DNA from: Chloroflexota bacterium
GTDB lineage: Bacteria; Chloroflexota; Limnocylindria; Limnocylindrales; Limnocylindraceae
Length of the DNA: 19,065 nucleotides
NCBI GenBank assembly: GCA_003476885.1
Contig: DMUR01000105.1
Coordinates: forward strand, 7,653-26,717
Direction of reading: 5' to 3'
The notes beneath the pieces were generated by a model, which saw only the letters and a list, made by a program, of their open reading frames with translations, searched no databases and was not told the DNA's origin. Positions within the stretch are counted from its first letter, which is position 1. Every line of letters starts with the position of its first letter. Shown in pieces: positions 6,335-14,491 of this stretch. The position numbers and the translations under genes are program-made.

Positions 6335-9300
6335 CGTGCCGCCTCGCGCTCCGCTCGTGCTGCATCAGCGATCCGCTTCGCCTCGTCGAGGCGCAGGCCA
6401 AAGACGCGACTCGTAGCATCCTCTCCGGCGGTCACGCCCCAGAGGCTGTCGGCAACCTCGACCGTGCCGCGGTTGTGCGTAATCACCACCACCTGTGTGC
6501 GCTCACTGAGCTCACGGATCGCGTCACCAAATCGAGTGACGTTCGCCTCATCGAGGGCGGCGTCAACTTCGTCCAGGACCACAAATGGCAGTGGGCGCAC
6601 GGCAAGCATTCCGAGCAGCAGCGCCACGCCCGTAAGTGCACGCTCACCGCCTGAAAGGAGTGAGAGCTGTTGTCGTCGCTTGAGCGGCGGTCGGGCATCA
6701 ATCTCAACGCCAGGTCGGCGCACCCCCTCCTCTGACGTCAGTCGCAGTTGAGCATCGCCGCCACCAAAGAGGAGCTGGAAGTTTGCAGCGAATGTTGTTT
6801 GAAGTGCGGTGAACTGTTCCGTGAAGGTGCTCTCAACGAGCGTGTCGAGTTCAGCCATGAGTGCGGAGGCCTTGGCAATGGCACCGTCAAGGTCTCCGGT
6901 TTGCGCTTCAAGGCTCTCGAGACGTTCACGAAGTTCGCGATGTTCAATCGCAACACTCGCCCCAGCAGCATCGAGTGGTCCGATCTTTCGGCGCAACCTC
7001 TCCAGCGCGCGCACCTGCTCTGGATCCGCGGGCTCAGCGGGAGTTCCAGATCGGAGTCCTTCGGAACCCCAATGATCAAGAAGCGCCGCGGCCTGTGCGC
7101 GCGCAACCGCATCTTGTGCCGAACGCTCCTCACTCGAGACCTCTTCGAACTCGCCTTCAGGTGCACCCTCAGCTCGGGCCGCACGCAACTCATCTGGGAG
7201 GCCCTTGGCGATTCGCGGATCTGTTGCGAGCCTCCGCCCGAAGGCCACGAGGTCGCCCGCCAGCTCTTCAATCAGGCGCTCGTACTCAAACTCAAGGCCT
7301 TGTGCGTCACGTTCGAGCGGTCGAAGCGCCTCATCAAGATCCGATTCGCGCTGGCGCAGTGAGCGCTTTCGCTCGTCGTCAGCCGCGCTCTCGCGCTCAA
7401 TCGCTTCCTGCTGCCCAGCAAGTCGCTGGACCAACGCCTCGCGCTCAGCGACCGCGAGCTGGGCAGCATCTGAGCGTCCAAGGAGTTCAACGCGGTCTGC
7501 CTGGAGTGCTGCGCCTCGCGACTCCATCGCGCCACGCTCTTCGGCGGCTCGTGCGATACGTGCTGATGCGGCCGCAATACTGGCATCTCCGCGAGCACGT
7601 GCGAGTTCCCATGCGCGGAGTGACTGTCGATCAGCCTCAACCGCTTCGGAAATCATCGACCGTCGTGCAGTCAGCTCGCGGATCCGCTCCTGCCACTCTT
7701 GCGCAGCGCTCCCAGTACCCGTCCCTGAGTGTGCGCGTGCCTGAAGCTCATCTCGCCTCGCGGAGAGATCGCGCAACGTCTGCTGCATCTTCTCCAGCCG
7801 GGAGTCTCGGTCGGCGGCCCTGCGGGCTGCGGCAATCAGCTCGCGTTCGCTCTCTGCGCGGAGGTCCGTGGCACTTCGCAACGTACTTCTTGACGAGAGA
7901 TCTGCGGAACGGTAGTTCAGGGCGAGCGCCGTAGCGGCGGCAAGTGCGGTCTGCTCTGCGGAGGCCTCGCTGCGCAGGCTGGCGGCGGCAGCGGTTCGTC
8001 GCTCGATCTCGCGTCCGAGCTGCGAGATCTCGGCGTCGAGGAGCGCATCTTCTGGCTCAGTCTCACGGGTTACCACGCCTCCGGCACGAATCACCGCACC
8101 GCCACGTGTCACGATCAGACCGCCGACCGGTAGGTCCGCGAGCGCATCGAGTGCTGCGGCCACCGATGGAGCCACGGCAACGCCGCTCAAAACCCGAGCT
8201 AACACCCCATCAGGGTCGCTGACAACCTCAGCGCTCAGCGCTGGAAGCGTTGGATGTTCGGCGACAAGTCTTCCTGCCGATCCTTCAATAAGGAGCGCAC
8301 CCTGTTCATCATCAAGAAGCGACGCCCCGCTCCGGTTGACAATGAAGCCGCGCGCTAGCGCACCCAGCGCGGCGAGCACGGCGCTGCGCCCCTCTTCACG
8401 GATTTCAACGCCCGCTAAGAGGCTCCTGCCGCCAATCGCACGCGCGGAGCGCGCAAGAGCACGCTCCTGCAGCGCGGTACGTCGCGCTTCAAGCGCGCGG
8501 AGTCGACCCTCAATAGATGCGCACTCAGCCTCAGCGGCGCGTGCGGCGCGCTCGCGATCGCCGACAACCGCTCGCAACGTTGCCTCTGCAGCCTCTGAAG
8601 CGCTCGCCTCCTCGGCGGCACGCGTCGCCGCGTCGCTCGCCTGACGATACGTTGCAAGTGCGGCATCCCGCCGGGAAGTAGCTGCGACAAGTTCCTCAGC
8701 AGCGCGATCGGCTCGGAGAGCCTCAACCTCAGCTTCTATGCGCGCAATTCGAGCCTCCGCCTCCGCCACCTCTGACGATCGCGCCCGCTCTGCACGAGCG
8801 ATTGACTCACCGCCACCAGCTGCGCCCTGGTCGCTCTGCAGTGCACGAAGTTCGCGACGTGCGCTCGCAAGATCTGCGTCAAGGAGCTCGAGTGCCGCGG
8901 CCGCTTCGGCATCAGCCGCTGGAGCTGCTGTCGCCCGGATCTGCTCAACGGCAAGGACCTCACGCTCCGCCTCCGCTACCTCTGCATTCAGGCGTTCCGT
9001 GTCACGCGCGATCGCCGCCGCCTCAGCATCTGATCGAGCTCGATTGCGCTCTGCAGTCTCACGGGCAGTACGAGCGGACTCAAGTTCTCCTCGCGCCGCC
9101 TCAAGTGCAGCACGCGCTTCAGCGAGGCGGAGGCGACGAGCGTTCGCATCGCTGTCGGCGGAGCGGAGTGACTCGCGCACGGTGCCGAGCTCAGCGCGAA
9201 CCTCAGTCAGTCGGCTGCCACTCGCTCCGCGTCGTGAAGCGAACCAGCTGGCGCGCGTGGCACCGAGTGTTGCGATGCGATCAACAGCTTCGGTGAGAAG

Positions 9301-9957
9301 TTCATCTCGACCCGCCTCTTGACGCGCCAGTGCTGCAAGGCGCCGCTCTTGCGGTCGCAGCGCGGCAAGAATCTCTTCCACGCGCGCACGATTCTCGGTT
9401 GCCTCTTTCATCTCTCCTTCAGCACGTGAGCGGCGGCGCTCATGGCGTGCCGTCCCAGCGAACTCTTCAACGAGTGCCCGACGCTCTTCGGCGCGGAGGC
9501 TGAGTGCCTGGTCAACCGCGCCTTGCCCAATGAAGAGGAGGCCGTTCTCTGCAAGGCCCGCGCCATCAAGGAGCTCGTTGAGATCGCGGAGCCGAATGCG
9601 CTCTCGGTTCAGCAGGTACTCCTGCCCTCCGCCACGATCAGCGCGGCGTGCAATCTCAATCTCCGTAAAGGGAAGGTCAAAGAGCCCATCGTCGTTGGAG
9701 ATGCTGAGCGATACCTCGGCGAGTCCGAGCTGGCGACGCTTCTCCGATCCGGCAAAGATCACCTCATCGACGCGCTTGGAACGAATCCCGCGCCCCGCTT
9801 CACCGAGTGCCCAGCGCAGCGCGTCCACGATGTTTGACTTCCCACTGCCGTTTGGGCCCACGATGGCGGTGATCCCCGGAGTAAATGCGATCGTGGTCTT
9901 ATCAGCGAAGGTCTTGAAGCCACTGAGTCGAACCTCGCGCAGGCGCAGTCGGCTCAT
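6331..9957 (-). CDS. smc: Chromosome segregation protein SMC
   Basis: SMC is the ATPase of the bacterial condensin complex that organises and segregates the chromosome together with ScpA and ScpB. The 1208-residue protein has an N-terminal head with Walker A GPNGSGKS at 34-41. A long coiled-coil arm rich in Ala, Arg and Glu follows. The central hinge spans about 520-680, with AALGALARGFIV and a Gly-rich GGAVIRAGGVVTRE. A second coiled coil leads to a C-terminal head with the ABC signature LSGGE at 1101-1105 and Walker B VVLDEVDAALDEAN starting near 1126. The ATG at 9957 overlaps the rnc stop (ATGA). The order rnc-smc-ftsY is widely conserved in Gram-positive-type bacteria. Nothing in it looks broken. 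Confidence 0.98.
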   Translation of the reverse strand: MSRLRLREVRLSGFKTFADKTTIAFTPGITAIVGPNGSGKSNIVDALRWALGEAGRGIRSKRVDEVIFAGSEKRRQLGLAEVSLSISNDDGLFDLPFTEIEIARRADRGGGQEYLLNRERIRLRDLNELLDGAGLAENGLLFIGQGAVDQALSLRAEERRALVEEFAGTARHERRRSRAEGEMKEATENRARVEEILAALRPQERRLAALARQEAGRDELLTEAVDRIATLGATRASWFASRRGASGSRLTEVRAELGTVRESLRSADSDANARRLRLAEARAALEAARGELESARTARETAERNRARSDAEAAAIARDTERLNAEVAEAEREVLAVEQIRATAAPAADAEAAAALELLDADLASARRELRALQSDQGAAGGGESIARAERARSSEVAEAEARIARIEAEVEALRADRAAEELVAATSRRDAALATYRQASDAATRAAEEASASEAAEATLRAVVGDRERAARAAEAECASIEGRLRALEARRTALQERALARSARAIGGRSLLAGVEIREEGRSAVLAALGALARGFIVNRSGASLLDDEQGALLIEGSAGRLVAEHPTLPALSAEVVSDPDGVLARVLSGVAVAPSVAAALDALADLPVGGLIVTRGGAVIRAGGVVTRETEPEDALLDAEISQLGREIERRTAAAASLRSEASAEQTALAAATALALNYRSADLSSRSTLRSATDLRAESERELIAAARRAADRDSRLEKMQQTLRDLSARRDELQARAHSGTGTGSAAQEWQERIRELTARRSMISEAVEADRQSLRAWELARARGDASIAAASARIARAAEERGAMESRGAALQADRVELLGRSDAAQLAVAEREALVQRLAGQQEAIERESAADDERKRSLRQRESDLDEALRPLERDAQGLEFEYERLIEELAGDLVAFGRRLATDPRIAKGLPDELRAARAEGAPEGEFEEVSSEERSAQDAVARAQAAALLDHWGSEGLRSGTPAEPADPEQVRALERLRRKIGPLDAAGASVAIEHRELRERLESLEAQTGDLDGAIAKASALMAELDTLVESTFTEQFTALQTTFAANFQLLFGGGDAQLRLTSEEGVRRPGVEIDARPPLKRRQQLSLLSGGERALTGVALLLGMLAVRPLPFVVLDEVDAALDEANVTRFGDAIRELSERTQVVVITHNRGTVEVADSLWGVTAGEDATSRVFGLRLDEAKRIADAARAEREAAR

Positions 9958-10676
9958 CGGACGGCCTCGTTCGTGACACCGAGAAGATCAATCGCCGCCT
10001 CCGCCGCAGCGGCCTCTGCCGCCCTTCGGCTCGGTCCGCTCCCCCGTGCAATCTCGTTCCCATCGATTCGCACCGCGCACTCATAGACGCGCTCATGCTC
10101 TGGACCGCTGGTTGCGATGATGTCGTAACGCGGGAGCGATCCATTTTTCGCCTGCGTCCACTCTTGAAGCATGGTCTTGATCCCTTTACCGATGGAGGCG
10201 CGAGGTGTTGCGATCTCCTGCGCGAGGTGTGTCAGCACGAACCGCTCTGCCTCCTGGTACCCGTGCGAAAGGTAGAGAGCCCCGATGATCGCTTCGAGTG
10301 CTGCGGCGAGCGCGGCTGGACGCTGGGCGCCACCACGCTGCGCTTCGCCTTCGCCGAGGAGGAGTGCGTCGTCGAGGCGCATCCGTTGGGCCACATCTGC
10401 AAGTCCAATCCGACTCACAATGGATGCGCGACGCTCAGAGAGATCACCTTCACTCGCGCTCGGGTCTGCCTGATACAGCGCGGCACTCACCACGGCCCCA
10501 AGGAGGGCGTCTCCGAGAAACTCCAGCCGCTCGTTGTCTTCATGCGCACCAGACTGATGACGCCGCGATGGGTGCGTGAGGGCGAGCCCAATGAGCTCCT
10601 CAGCGCCCGCAGGGATGCCGAGGCGCACCGCGAGTTGCGATGCGTGGGCAAGCGTGGAGTCTGCGGCCTGGCTCAC
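9954..10676 (-). CDS. rnc: Ribonuclease III
   Basis: RNase III cleaves double-stranded RNA in rRNA precursors and mRNAs. The 240-residue protein has the catalytic signature NERLEFLGD at 48-56 and the second catalytic helix ALEAIIGALYL, whose Glu binds metal. A C-terminal dsRNA-binding domain starts at about residue 167, with LQEWTQAKNGSLPRY, GPEHERVYECAV and GSGPSRRAAEAAAAEAA. In the last block the usual Lys-Lys pair is Arg-Arg. The start is a GTG at 10676 with no visible Shine-Dalgarno sequence. The 42-nt gap from acpP is almost filled by a strong hairpin, a plausible target for self-cleavage. The stop overlaps smc. Confidence 0.97.
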   Translation of the reverse strand: MSQAADSTLAHASQLAVRLGIPAGAEELIGLALTHPSRRHQSGAHEDNERLEFLGDALLGAVVSAALYQADPSASEGDLSERRASIVSRIGLADVAQRMRLDDALLLGEGEAQRGGAQRPAALAAALEAIIGALYLSHGYQEAERFVLTHLAQEIATPRASIGKGIKTMLQEWTQAKNGSLPRYDIIATSGPEHERVYECAVRIDGNEIARGSGPSRRAAEAAAAEAAIDLLGVTNEAVR

Positions 10677-10685
10677 GATCGAAGG

Positions 10686-10718
10686 GGTGGCGCCAGGCGG
10701 CCATCGGGCCGCCGCACC
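10686..10718 (-). promoter_or_regulatory. Hairpin filling the acpP-rnc spacer
   Basis: The minus-strand RNA can form a perfect 7-bp stem GGCGGCC-CGAU-GGCCGCC (10713-10696). An outer 4-bp GGUG/CACC helix (10718-10715 with 10689-10686) encloses it and a palindromic TGGCGCCA. It lies between the acpP stop and the rnc start. No U-tract follows, so it is not a classical terminator. A structured leader cut by RNase III itself is known for E. coli rnc and is the parallel I would propose. Confidence 0.45.
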
Positions 10719-10964
10719 TTACGCCTTCTTCTCGACGATCGCGTTGACCGCGTCTTCTACCGTCTTGATCTTGGTCAGCTCTTCGTCAGCAATCGTGACG
10801 CCAAACTTCTCCTCAAGACCCATGGCGAACTCCACGAGATCAAGCGAGTCGGCGTTGAGGTCTTCAATGAAGGCGGCGGTCATGGTGACCTTCTCCTTCT
10901 CCACCCCGAGCTGCTCGACGATGTAGCCCTGAAGCTCCTGGAAGATCTGGTCCTTATCACTCAT
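10719..10964 (-). CDS. acpP: Acyl carrier protein
   Basis: This is the small acidic carrier of growing fatty acyl chains. It is 81 residues, normal for the family. The phosphopantetheine-bearing serine is Ser40 in ADSLDLVEF, followed by the acidic recognition helix (MGLEEKFGV) and a typical end (TVEDAVNAIVEKK). The ATG at 10964 has a good GGAGGGG ribosome-binding site six bases upstream. It overlaps the end of nusB by eight bases. Translation from further upstream would add about 22 basic residues not found in the family. PlsX, which uses acyl-ACP, is two genes upstream; the fabD and fabG genes that often sit between plsX and acpP are absent here. Confidence 0.97.
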   Translation of the reverse strand: MSDKDQIFQELQGYIVEQLGVEKEKVTMTAAFIEDLNADSLDLVEFAMGLEEKFGVTIADEELTKIKTVEDAVNAIVEKKA

Positions 10965-11442
10965 CGGTCGCCCCTCCATCTCTCTCCGCTGACGCGGTGC
11001 TTCCCTCCCGCTGAGCGGTGCCAAGGACACCGCTCACCAGTTTTCGTGCCGGCTCGCCGCTGTACGTGCGTGCCAGAGCCGTCCAGGCTGCGAGTGCCTC
11101 CGCAGGCGCCGCCGCGCGCGAGTGTACCACCTCGGCGAGGCCCGCTCGGAGGATCGTGCGGTCAATATGGGTCATCGTTGCGAGGGGGAATGCAGGCGCG
11201 AGGCGGACCAGCGCAGCATCAATCCCGGGGCGTTGCGCTTCCACCAGCTCGATCAGCGCACGTGCAATGAGAAGCGGTTCGCCCTCGACTTCACCTGCAT
11301 CGGCTCGCCGGTTCAGGATTTCAGCGGCACTCCGCAGGCCAAACTCTGCTTCATAGAGTGCCGTGAGGGCATCCCTCCGTCCGGCGGTTCGGATTCTGAG
11401 TGCTGCATCGCGAGGCGCGGCTGGCACTCTTTTGCTTGGCAT
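10957..11442 (-). CDS. nusB: Transcription antitermination factor NusB
   Basis: NusB, with NusE (S10), binds boxA RNA and prevents premature termination in rRNA operons. The 161-residue protein shows the all-helical NusB pattern: RRDALTALYEAEFG near 22-35, then IDAALVRLAPAFPLATMTHIDRTILRAGLAEV (the central conserved stretch), a Pro-containing loop, and ALARTYSGEPARKLVSGVLG near the end. N- and C-terminal extensions are low-complexity. The ATG at 11442 comes one base after the plsX stop (TGAGATG). Its stop overlaps acpP by eight bases. Its place between plsX and acpP is unusual. Confidence 0.9.
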   Translation of the reverse strand: MPSKRVPAAPRDAALRIRTAGRRDALTALYEAEFGLRSAAEILNRRADAGEVEGEPLLIARALIELVEAQRPGIDAALVRLAPAFPLATMTHIDRTILRAGLAEVVHSRAAAPAEALAAWTALARTYSGEPARKLVSGVLGTAQREGSTASAERDGGATDE

Positions 11443-11443
11443 C

Positions 11444-12496
11444 TCAAGCGGGGGCTGGGCCGCTGGGAAGGCCGTCCGCCGCGACCGACGGGGCAGCGGC
11501 GAGGGCGCTGGCGATGCGACCGCTCACGCCTTCGCGAACTGCGCGAGCGGCGGTGCTACATGCGAAGTTGACCATCCGCTTCCTCGCGCGGCCGTGGGTG
11601 ATCACCACGCTCCCCTTCACGCCGAGCAAGATCGCGCCGCCAATGCGCTCGTAATCAAGTTTCGCGCGGATGCGAGCGATTGCAGGACGCATCAAGATCG
11701 CAGCGATTGGACCGAAGGGGAGGCGTCGAAACTCTTGGCGGAACATGTCTGTGATCGTCGTCGTGACGCCTTCAACAAGTTTGATTGAGACGTTGCCGAG
11801 CACTGCGTCGCAGACCACGACATCCGCCTCGTCAGCTGCAAGGTGGCGCCCTTCAACATTGCCAGTGAAGTTTAAATCGGCCAAGTCAAGCAACTCGGTA
11901 GCCTTCTGAATGCGCTGGTCCCCCTTCCCCTTCTCCTCTCCGATGGAGAGGAGGGCGACGCGTGGGTTCGAAACTCCAAGAACGTGCTCAGAGAAGATGC
12001 TTCCCATATGCGCGTACTGGTAGAGATTCTCCGGTGTCGCATCTGGATTCGCCCCAACGTCCAGCAAGACGAGTGGCTTCTCCCGTAGCAGGAACTGGAC
12101 AGCGAGTGCGGGACGATCAACACCAGGGAGTCGCCCAAGCCGCAAGACCGCAGCAGCCATCCCTGCCCCTGTATGGCCAGCAGTGACCACCGCGTCAGCT
12201 TCGCCTTCGCGTACAAGGTTTGTTGCCACAAGGATGGACGCGCCTTTCCGCTCCCGGAGTGCCTGCGCAGGATGCTCGTCCATGCCAATCACCTCTGGCC
12301 CGTGAACGATCCTGGCATTGGCGGGGAGTTTGCCACCCGCGATCTGGAGGATGACTAACTCATCGCCCACGAGGATCAACTCATCGGTTGGGTTCTCGAG
12401 TGCCCAGGCGATCCCGCCAGGGACAACTTCGGTGGCACCGTGATCGCCGCCCATTGCATCAAGTGCAAGGCGGACGCGGCCTAACGGCGCGGCCAT
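11444..12496 (-). CDS. plsX: Phosphate acyltransferase PlsX
   Basis: PlsX converts acyl-ACP and phosphate to acyl-phosphate, the acyl donor used by PlsY to start phospholipid synthesis; it is a peripheral membrane enzyme. The 350-residue protein has the family blocks ALDAMGGDHGA near the start, GPEVIGMDEHPAQALRERKGAS, TAGHTGA, PLVLLDVGANPD, SIGEEKGKG and GNVEGRHL, with a C-terminal NFACSTAARAVREG. The ATG at 12496 lies seven bases after the rpmF stop without its own clear ribosome-binding site, so it probably relies on rpmF translation. rpmF-plsX pairing is common. acpP nearby supplies the substrate carrier. Confidence 0.97.
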   Translation of the reverse strand: MAAPLGRVRLALDAMGGDHGATEVVPGGIAWALENPTDELILVGDELVILQIAGGKLPANARIVHGPEVIGMDEHPAQALRERKGASILVATNLVREGEADAVVTAGHTGAGMAAAVLRLGRLPGVDRPALAVQFLLREKPLVLLDVGANPDATPENLYQYAHMGSIFSEHVLGVSNPRVALLSIGEEKGKGDQRIQKATELLDLADLNFTGNVEGRHLAADEADVVVCDAVLGNVSIKLVEGVTTTITDMFRQEFRRLPFGPIAAILMRPAIARIRAKLDYERIGGAILLGVKGSVVITHGRARKRMVNFACSTAARAVREGVSGRIASALAAAPSVAADGLPSGPAPA

Positions 12497-12503
12497 GGGT
12501 GAA

Positions 12504-12707
12504 CTAGGCGTCAGTTGGTTCCGTGTCCGGCGCTGGGCGCCGGATCACTTCGCGGCCCCGATAGGTGCCGCATGCGAGGCAGGCGTGGTGTGCTCGCTTG
12601 GTCGCGCCACACTGCGCGCAGCGGTCCATCGCCGGGAGGGTCAACGCGTGATGCGCGCGACGATCTCCTTGACGAGACTTCGATGCCTTTCGCTTTGGTA
12701 CGCCCAT
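12504..12707 (-). CDS. rpmF: Large ribosomal subunit protein L32, zinc-binding type
   Basis: The 67-residue protein starts with [21 protein letters not shown], the hallmark of L32. It carries two CxxC pairs, Cys30/Cys33 and Cys43/Cys46, which form a zinc ribbon, so it is the C+ form. The C-terminal dozen residues ([12 protein letters not shown]) are a short variable tail. The ATG at 12707 is preceded by GAGG about ten bases upstream. It follows the DUF177 gene, as in most bacteria with this family, but after a 121-bp gap, so it may have its own promoter. Confidence 0.97.
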   Translation of the reverse strand: MGVPKRKASKSRQGDRRAHHALTLPAMDRCAQCGATKRAHHACLACGTYRGREVIRRPAPDTEPTDA

Positions 12708-12828
12708 CGCTGATGAACCTCGCTGCTACGCCCCGCACGGGGGTTGGACTTGGAGAGCGAAGCCTACCCGATCCGAGCCCCCTCGTCGCGCTTCGGCTAC
12801 CGCTCGCCTGAGGGCCGCTCTGCTGGGG
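12708..12828 (-). promoter_or_regulatory. Structured gap with candidate rpmF promoter
   Basis: This 121-bp spacer has no gene I can support. On the minus strand TAGGCT (12766-12761) is a weak -10 candidate that would give +1 near 12754. A CCCC-GTGC-GGGG hairpin (12742-12731) lies in the resulting leader. Further upstream, CGAAGC and GCTTCG can pair around a smaller CGAG/CTCG stem. No U-run is present. Confidence 0.3.
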
Positions 12829-13386
12829 TCAGCCCTTCACCTCTGGTTGGTCACCGCTTGGCGGCAGGAGGCTCCCCAGGACGGCGAGGCGTGGGTCTAC
12901 TTCCCGTTCTGGGCACTCCTCGGTCTGGTGTGGGGCGCCGCAGTGTCCACATCGCTCTGGGCAGAGAGGGTCACAGTGCAGGACCAGCCGACGGACGAGG
13001 TCGAGGCCCTCTACGGCGATGCGCCCGAGGTCGACCGAGTTGCCACGACCAAGCCGCTCCCCTTCACCCTGGGCATGGCGCTCTTCAAGAACCTCTTCAT
13101 CGATGCGTGTCTCAAGGGCAGCGCGTGCTGGGCTCAGGCATCGAGCGCAAGCCCCCTCTTGCACGCCACGAACGTGTGCGATCAGCCGTACTCCACGATT
13201 CGTGCGATCGACGCGCGCCTGAACGGTTGTGTGGATCAACTCTCCTTCCGACGTACTTGTCAGCGTGAATTCAGGGACGTCAAAACTCGCACCAGGGAGC
13301 TCTGCGAGCAACGGGGAGCAGTCAATGAGGTATGGCGCGGGCGTCGCTCCGTCAGTAGTGTTCGTCGCCTCGTTAAGTTCGCTCAC
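12829..13386 (-). CDS. DUF177 (YceD-like) protein, Cys-rich C-terminus
   Basis: DUF177 proteins are nearly always encoded directly before rpmF, as here, and have been linked to 23S rRNA accumulation or ribosome assembly. The 185-residue protein has the family core VRGVQEGACARCLSPARAALETRIDEEVLEE, with Cys80 and Cys83, and the second block LHCDPLCPERCGHCG, with Cys138, Cys142, Cys146 and Cys149; Cys158 follows. The spacing suggests a metal site. The GTG at 13386 overlaps the coaD stop by four bases. The exact molecular role is not established. Confidence 0.9.
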   Translation of the reverse strand: MSELNEATNTTDGATPAPYLIDCSPLLAELPGASFDVPEFTLTSTSEGELIHTTVQARVDRTNRGVRLIAHVRGVQEGACARCLSPARAALETRIDEEVLEERHAQGEGERLGRGNSVDLGRIAVEGLDLVRRLVLHCDPLCPERCGHCGAPHQTEECPEREVDPRLAVLGSLLPPSGDQPEVKG

Positions 13387-13901
13387 CCGTTGGCGTCGGC
13401 GTGGCGTCGCGCCGCTGCAGTCAACACAGGGATCACTCCCTCTGGGACGAGTCGGTCGAGTGGGCCACCATATCTCGCGATCTCACGAACAAGTCGGCTA
13501 GAGGTTGACGCATGCTCGGGCGCGGTCATGAGGAAGAGCGTTTCGATTGATGGTGCGAGGAGTCGGTTTGCATGGGCCATGCGCAGCTCCGCCTCAAAGT
13601 CTGATCCGGCGCGAAGGCCGCGGATGATCACGCTCGCCTTCGCCTCTTCTGCAATACGCACCGCGAGGTTGGATGCAGCACGGATCTCTACACGCGCCAC
13701 ATCTGCACCGAGTTCCGCGGCGATGACTGATCGCAGCAGCGCTTCGCGCTCCGCGAGGGTGAGCAGCGCCTCTTTCGTTGCGTTGGGCAAGATCGCAACG
13801 ACGAGCCGATCAACCACGTGAAGGCTCCGTCGAATCAAATCAATATGGCCAAACGTAACCGGATCAAAGCTTCCTGGGTAGAGCCCGACGCGATCGCTCA
13901 T
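13383..13901 (-). CDS. coaD: Pantetheine-phosphate adenylyltransferase (CoaD)
   Basis: CoaD transfers AMP from ATP to 4'-phosphopantetheine, the penultimate step of coenzyme A synthesis. The 172-residue protein has the nucleotidyltransferase motif YPGSFDPVTFGH at 8-19, with the HxGH-type signature in TFGH form. It also has IRGLRAGSDFEAELRMAHANRLL, which lines the pantetheine pocket, and SSRLVREIARYGG near the end, equivalent to the ISST...R motif. Both ends overlap neighbours by four bases (rsmD upstream, DUF177 downstream). The rsmD-coaD pair is a standard arrangement. CoA also provides the prosthetic group for the nearby ACP. Confidence 0.97.
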   Translation of the reverse strand: MSDRVGLYPGSFDPVTFGHIDLIRRSLHVVDRLVVAILPNATKEALLTLAEREALLRSVIAAELGADVARVEIRAASNLAVRIAEEAKASVIIRGLRAGSDFEAELRMAHANRLLAPSIETLFLMTAPEHASTSSRLVREIARYGGPLDRLVPEGVIPVLTAAARRHADANG

Positions 13902-14488
13902 CTCAACTCCTCCGCCCCCTCATGCTCGTAGAGATCAATTGCTGTCTCACCGTACGTGAGGCCTCGCACTAATCGTAGTTCCCTTGGCGCCACTTGTGTC
14001 GTTTCGCCCTTCACCCGCCGTCCAGAGAGGACCAGGAGGCCCCCTTCGGCAAGTGGGCTCGGGTGGTCAGCGATGAGTTTGAGCATGCCACTGCGCAGGG
14101 GCACTTCGTCGTACGGTGGATCCGCGACGATGAGGTCAAAGGTGGCTCCGCGTGCGACAAGTGCACGCAGCGACGCGAGTGCGTCAGACGTCTGGATCTC
14201 GGTCTGGCCAGCAAGGCCGAGTGAAACCACATTGCGACGAATGACGTCGGTGGCACGTCGAGAGATCTCTACGAACTGCACGTGTTGCGCGCCGCGACTG
14301 AGCGCCTCAAGGCCCGCCGCGCCACTCCCCGCACAAAGATCAAGGACACGTGCATCGGGGAGGCGCGGCTCAAGGATTGCAAAGAGCGCCTGCCGAACGC
14401 GGTCGGCAAACGGACGCGTCCCCGCCTCAGGGACCTCAAGGAGGCGTCCGCCGAGCGCTCCCGCAATGATGCGAATCTTCTGGGCCAC
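13898..14488 (-). CDS. rsmD: 16S rRNA (guanine-966-N2)-methyltransferase RsmD
   Basis: RsmD methylates G966 of 16S rRNA in the assembled small subunit. The 196-residue protein starts KIRIIAGALGGRLLEVP, as the family does, followed by RPFADRVRQALFAIL. It has the S-adenosylmethionine loop LDLCAGSGAAGLEALSRGA from residue 49, and the N-methyltransferase motif IV DPPY at 123-126. The start is a GTG at 14488, three bases after the recG stop, with GGGAGG inside the end of recG as its ribosome-binding site. The stop overlaps coaD. Confidence 0.96.
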   Translation of the reverse strand: MAQKIRIIAGALGGRLLEVPEAGTRPFADRVRQALFAILEPRLPDARVLDLCAGSGAAGLEALSRGAQHVQFVEISRRATDVIRRNVVSLGLAGQTEIQTSDALASLRALVARGATFDLIVADPPYDEVPLRSGMLKLIADHPSPLAEGGLLVLSGRRVKGETTQVAPRELRLVRGLTYGETAIDLYEHEGAEELR

Positions 14489-14491
14489 GTT

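Noticed and set aside
6861..7934. Long plus-strand open frame opposite smc
   Set aside because: It is Arg/Gln/Pro-rich, as expected from the reverse of Ala/Glu/Arg coiled-coil codons.
10095..11270. Long plus-strand open frame opposite rnc, acpP and nusB
   Set aside because: The minus strand has three well-recognised genes here; the frame is a high-GC shadow with no known domain or ribosome-binding site.
12847..13821. Plus-strand open frame opposite the DUF177 and coaD genes
   Set aside because: Both minus-strand genes are clear family members; the frame has no recognisable content.
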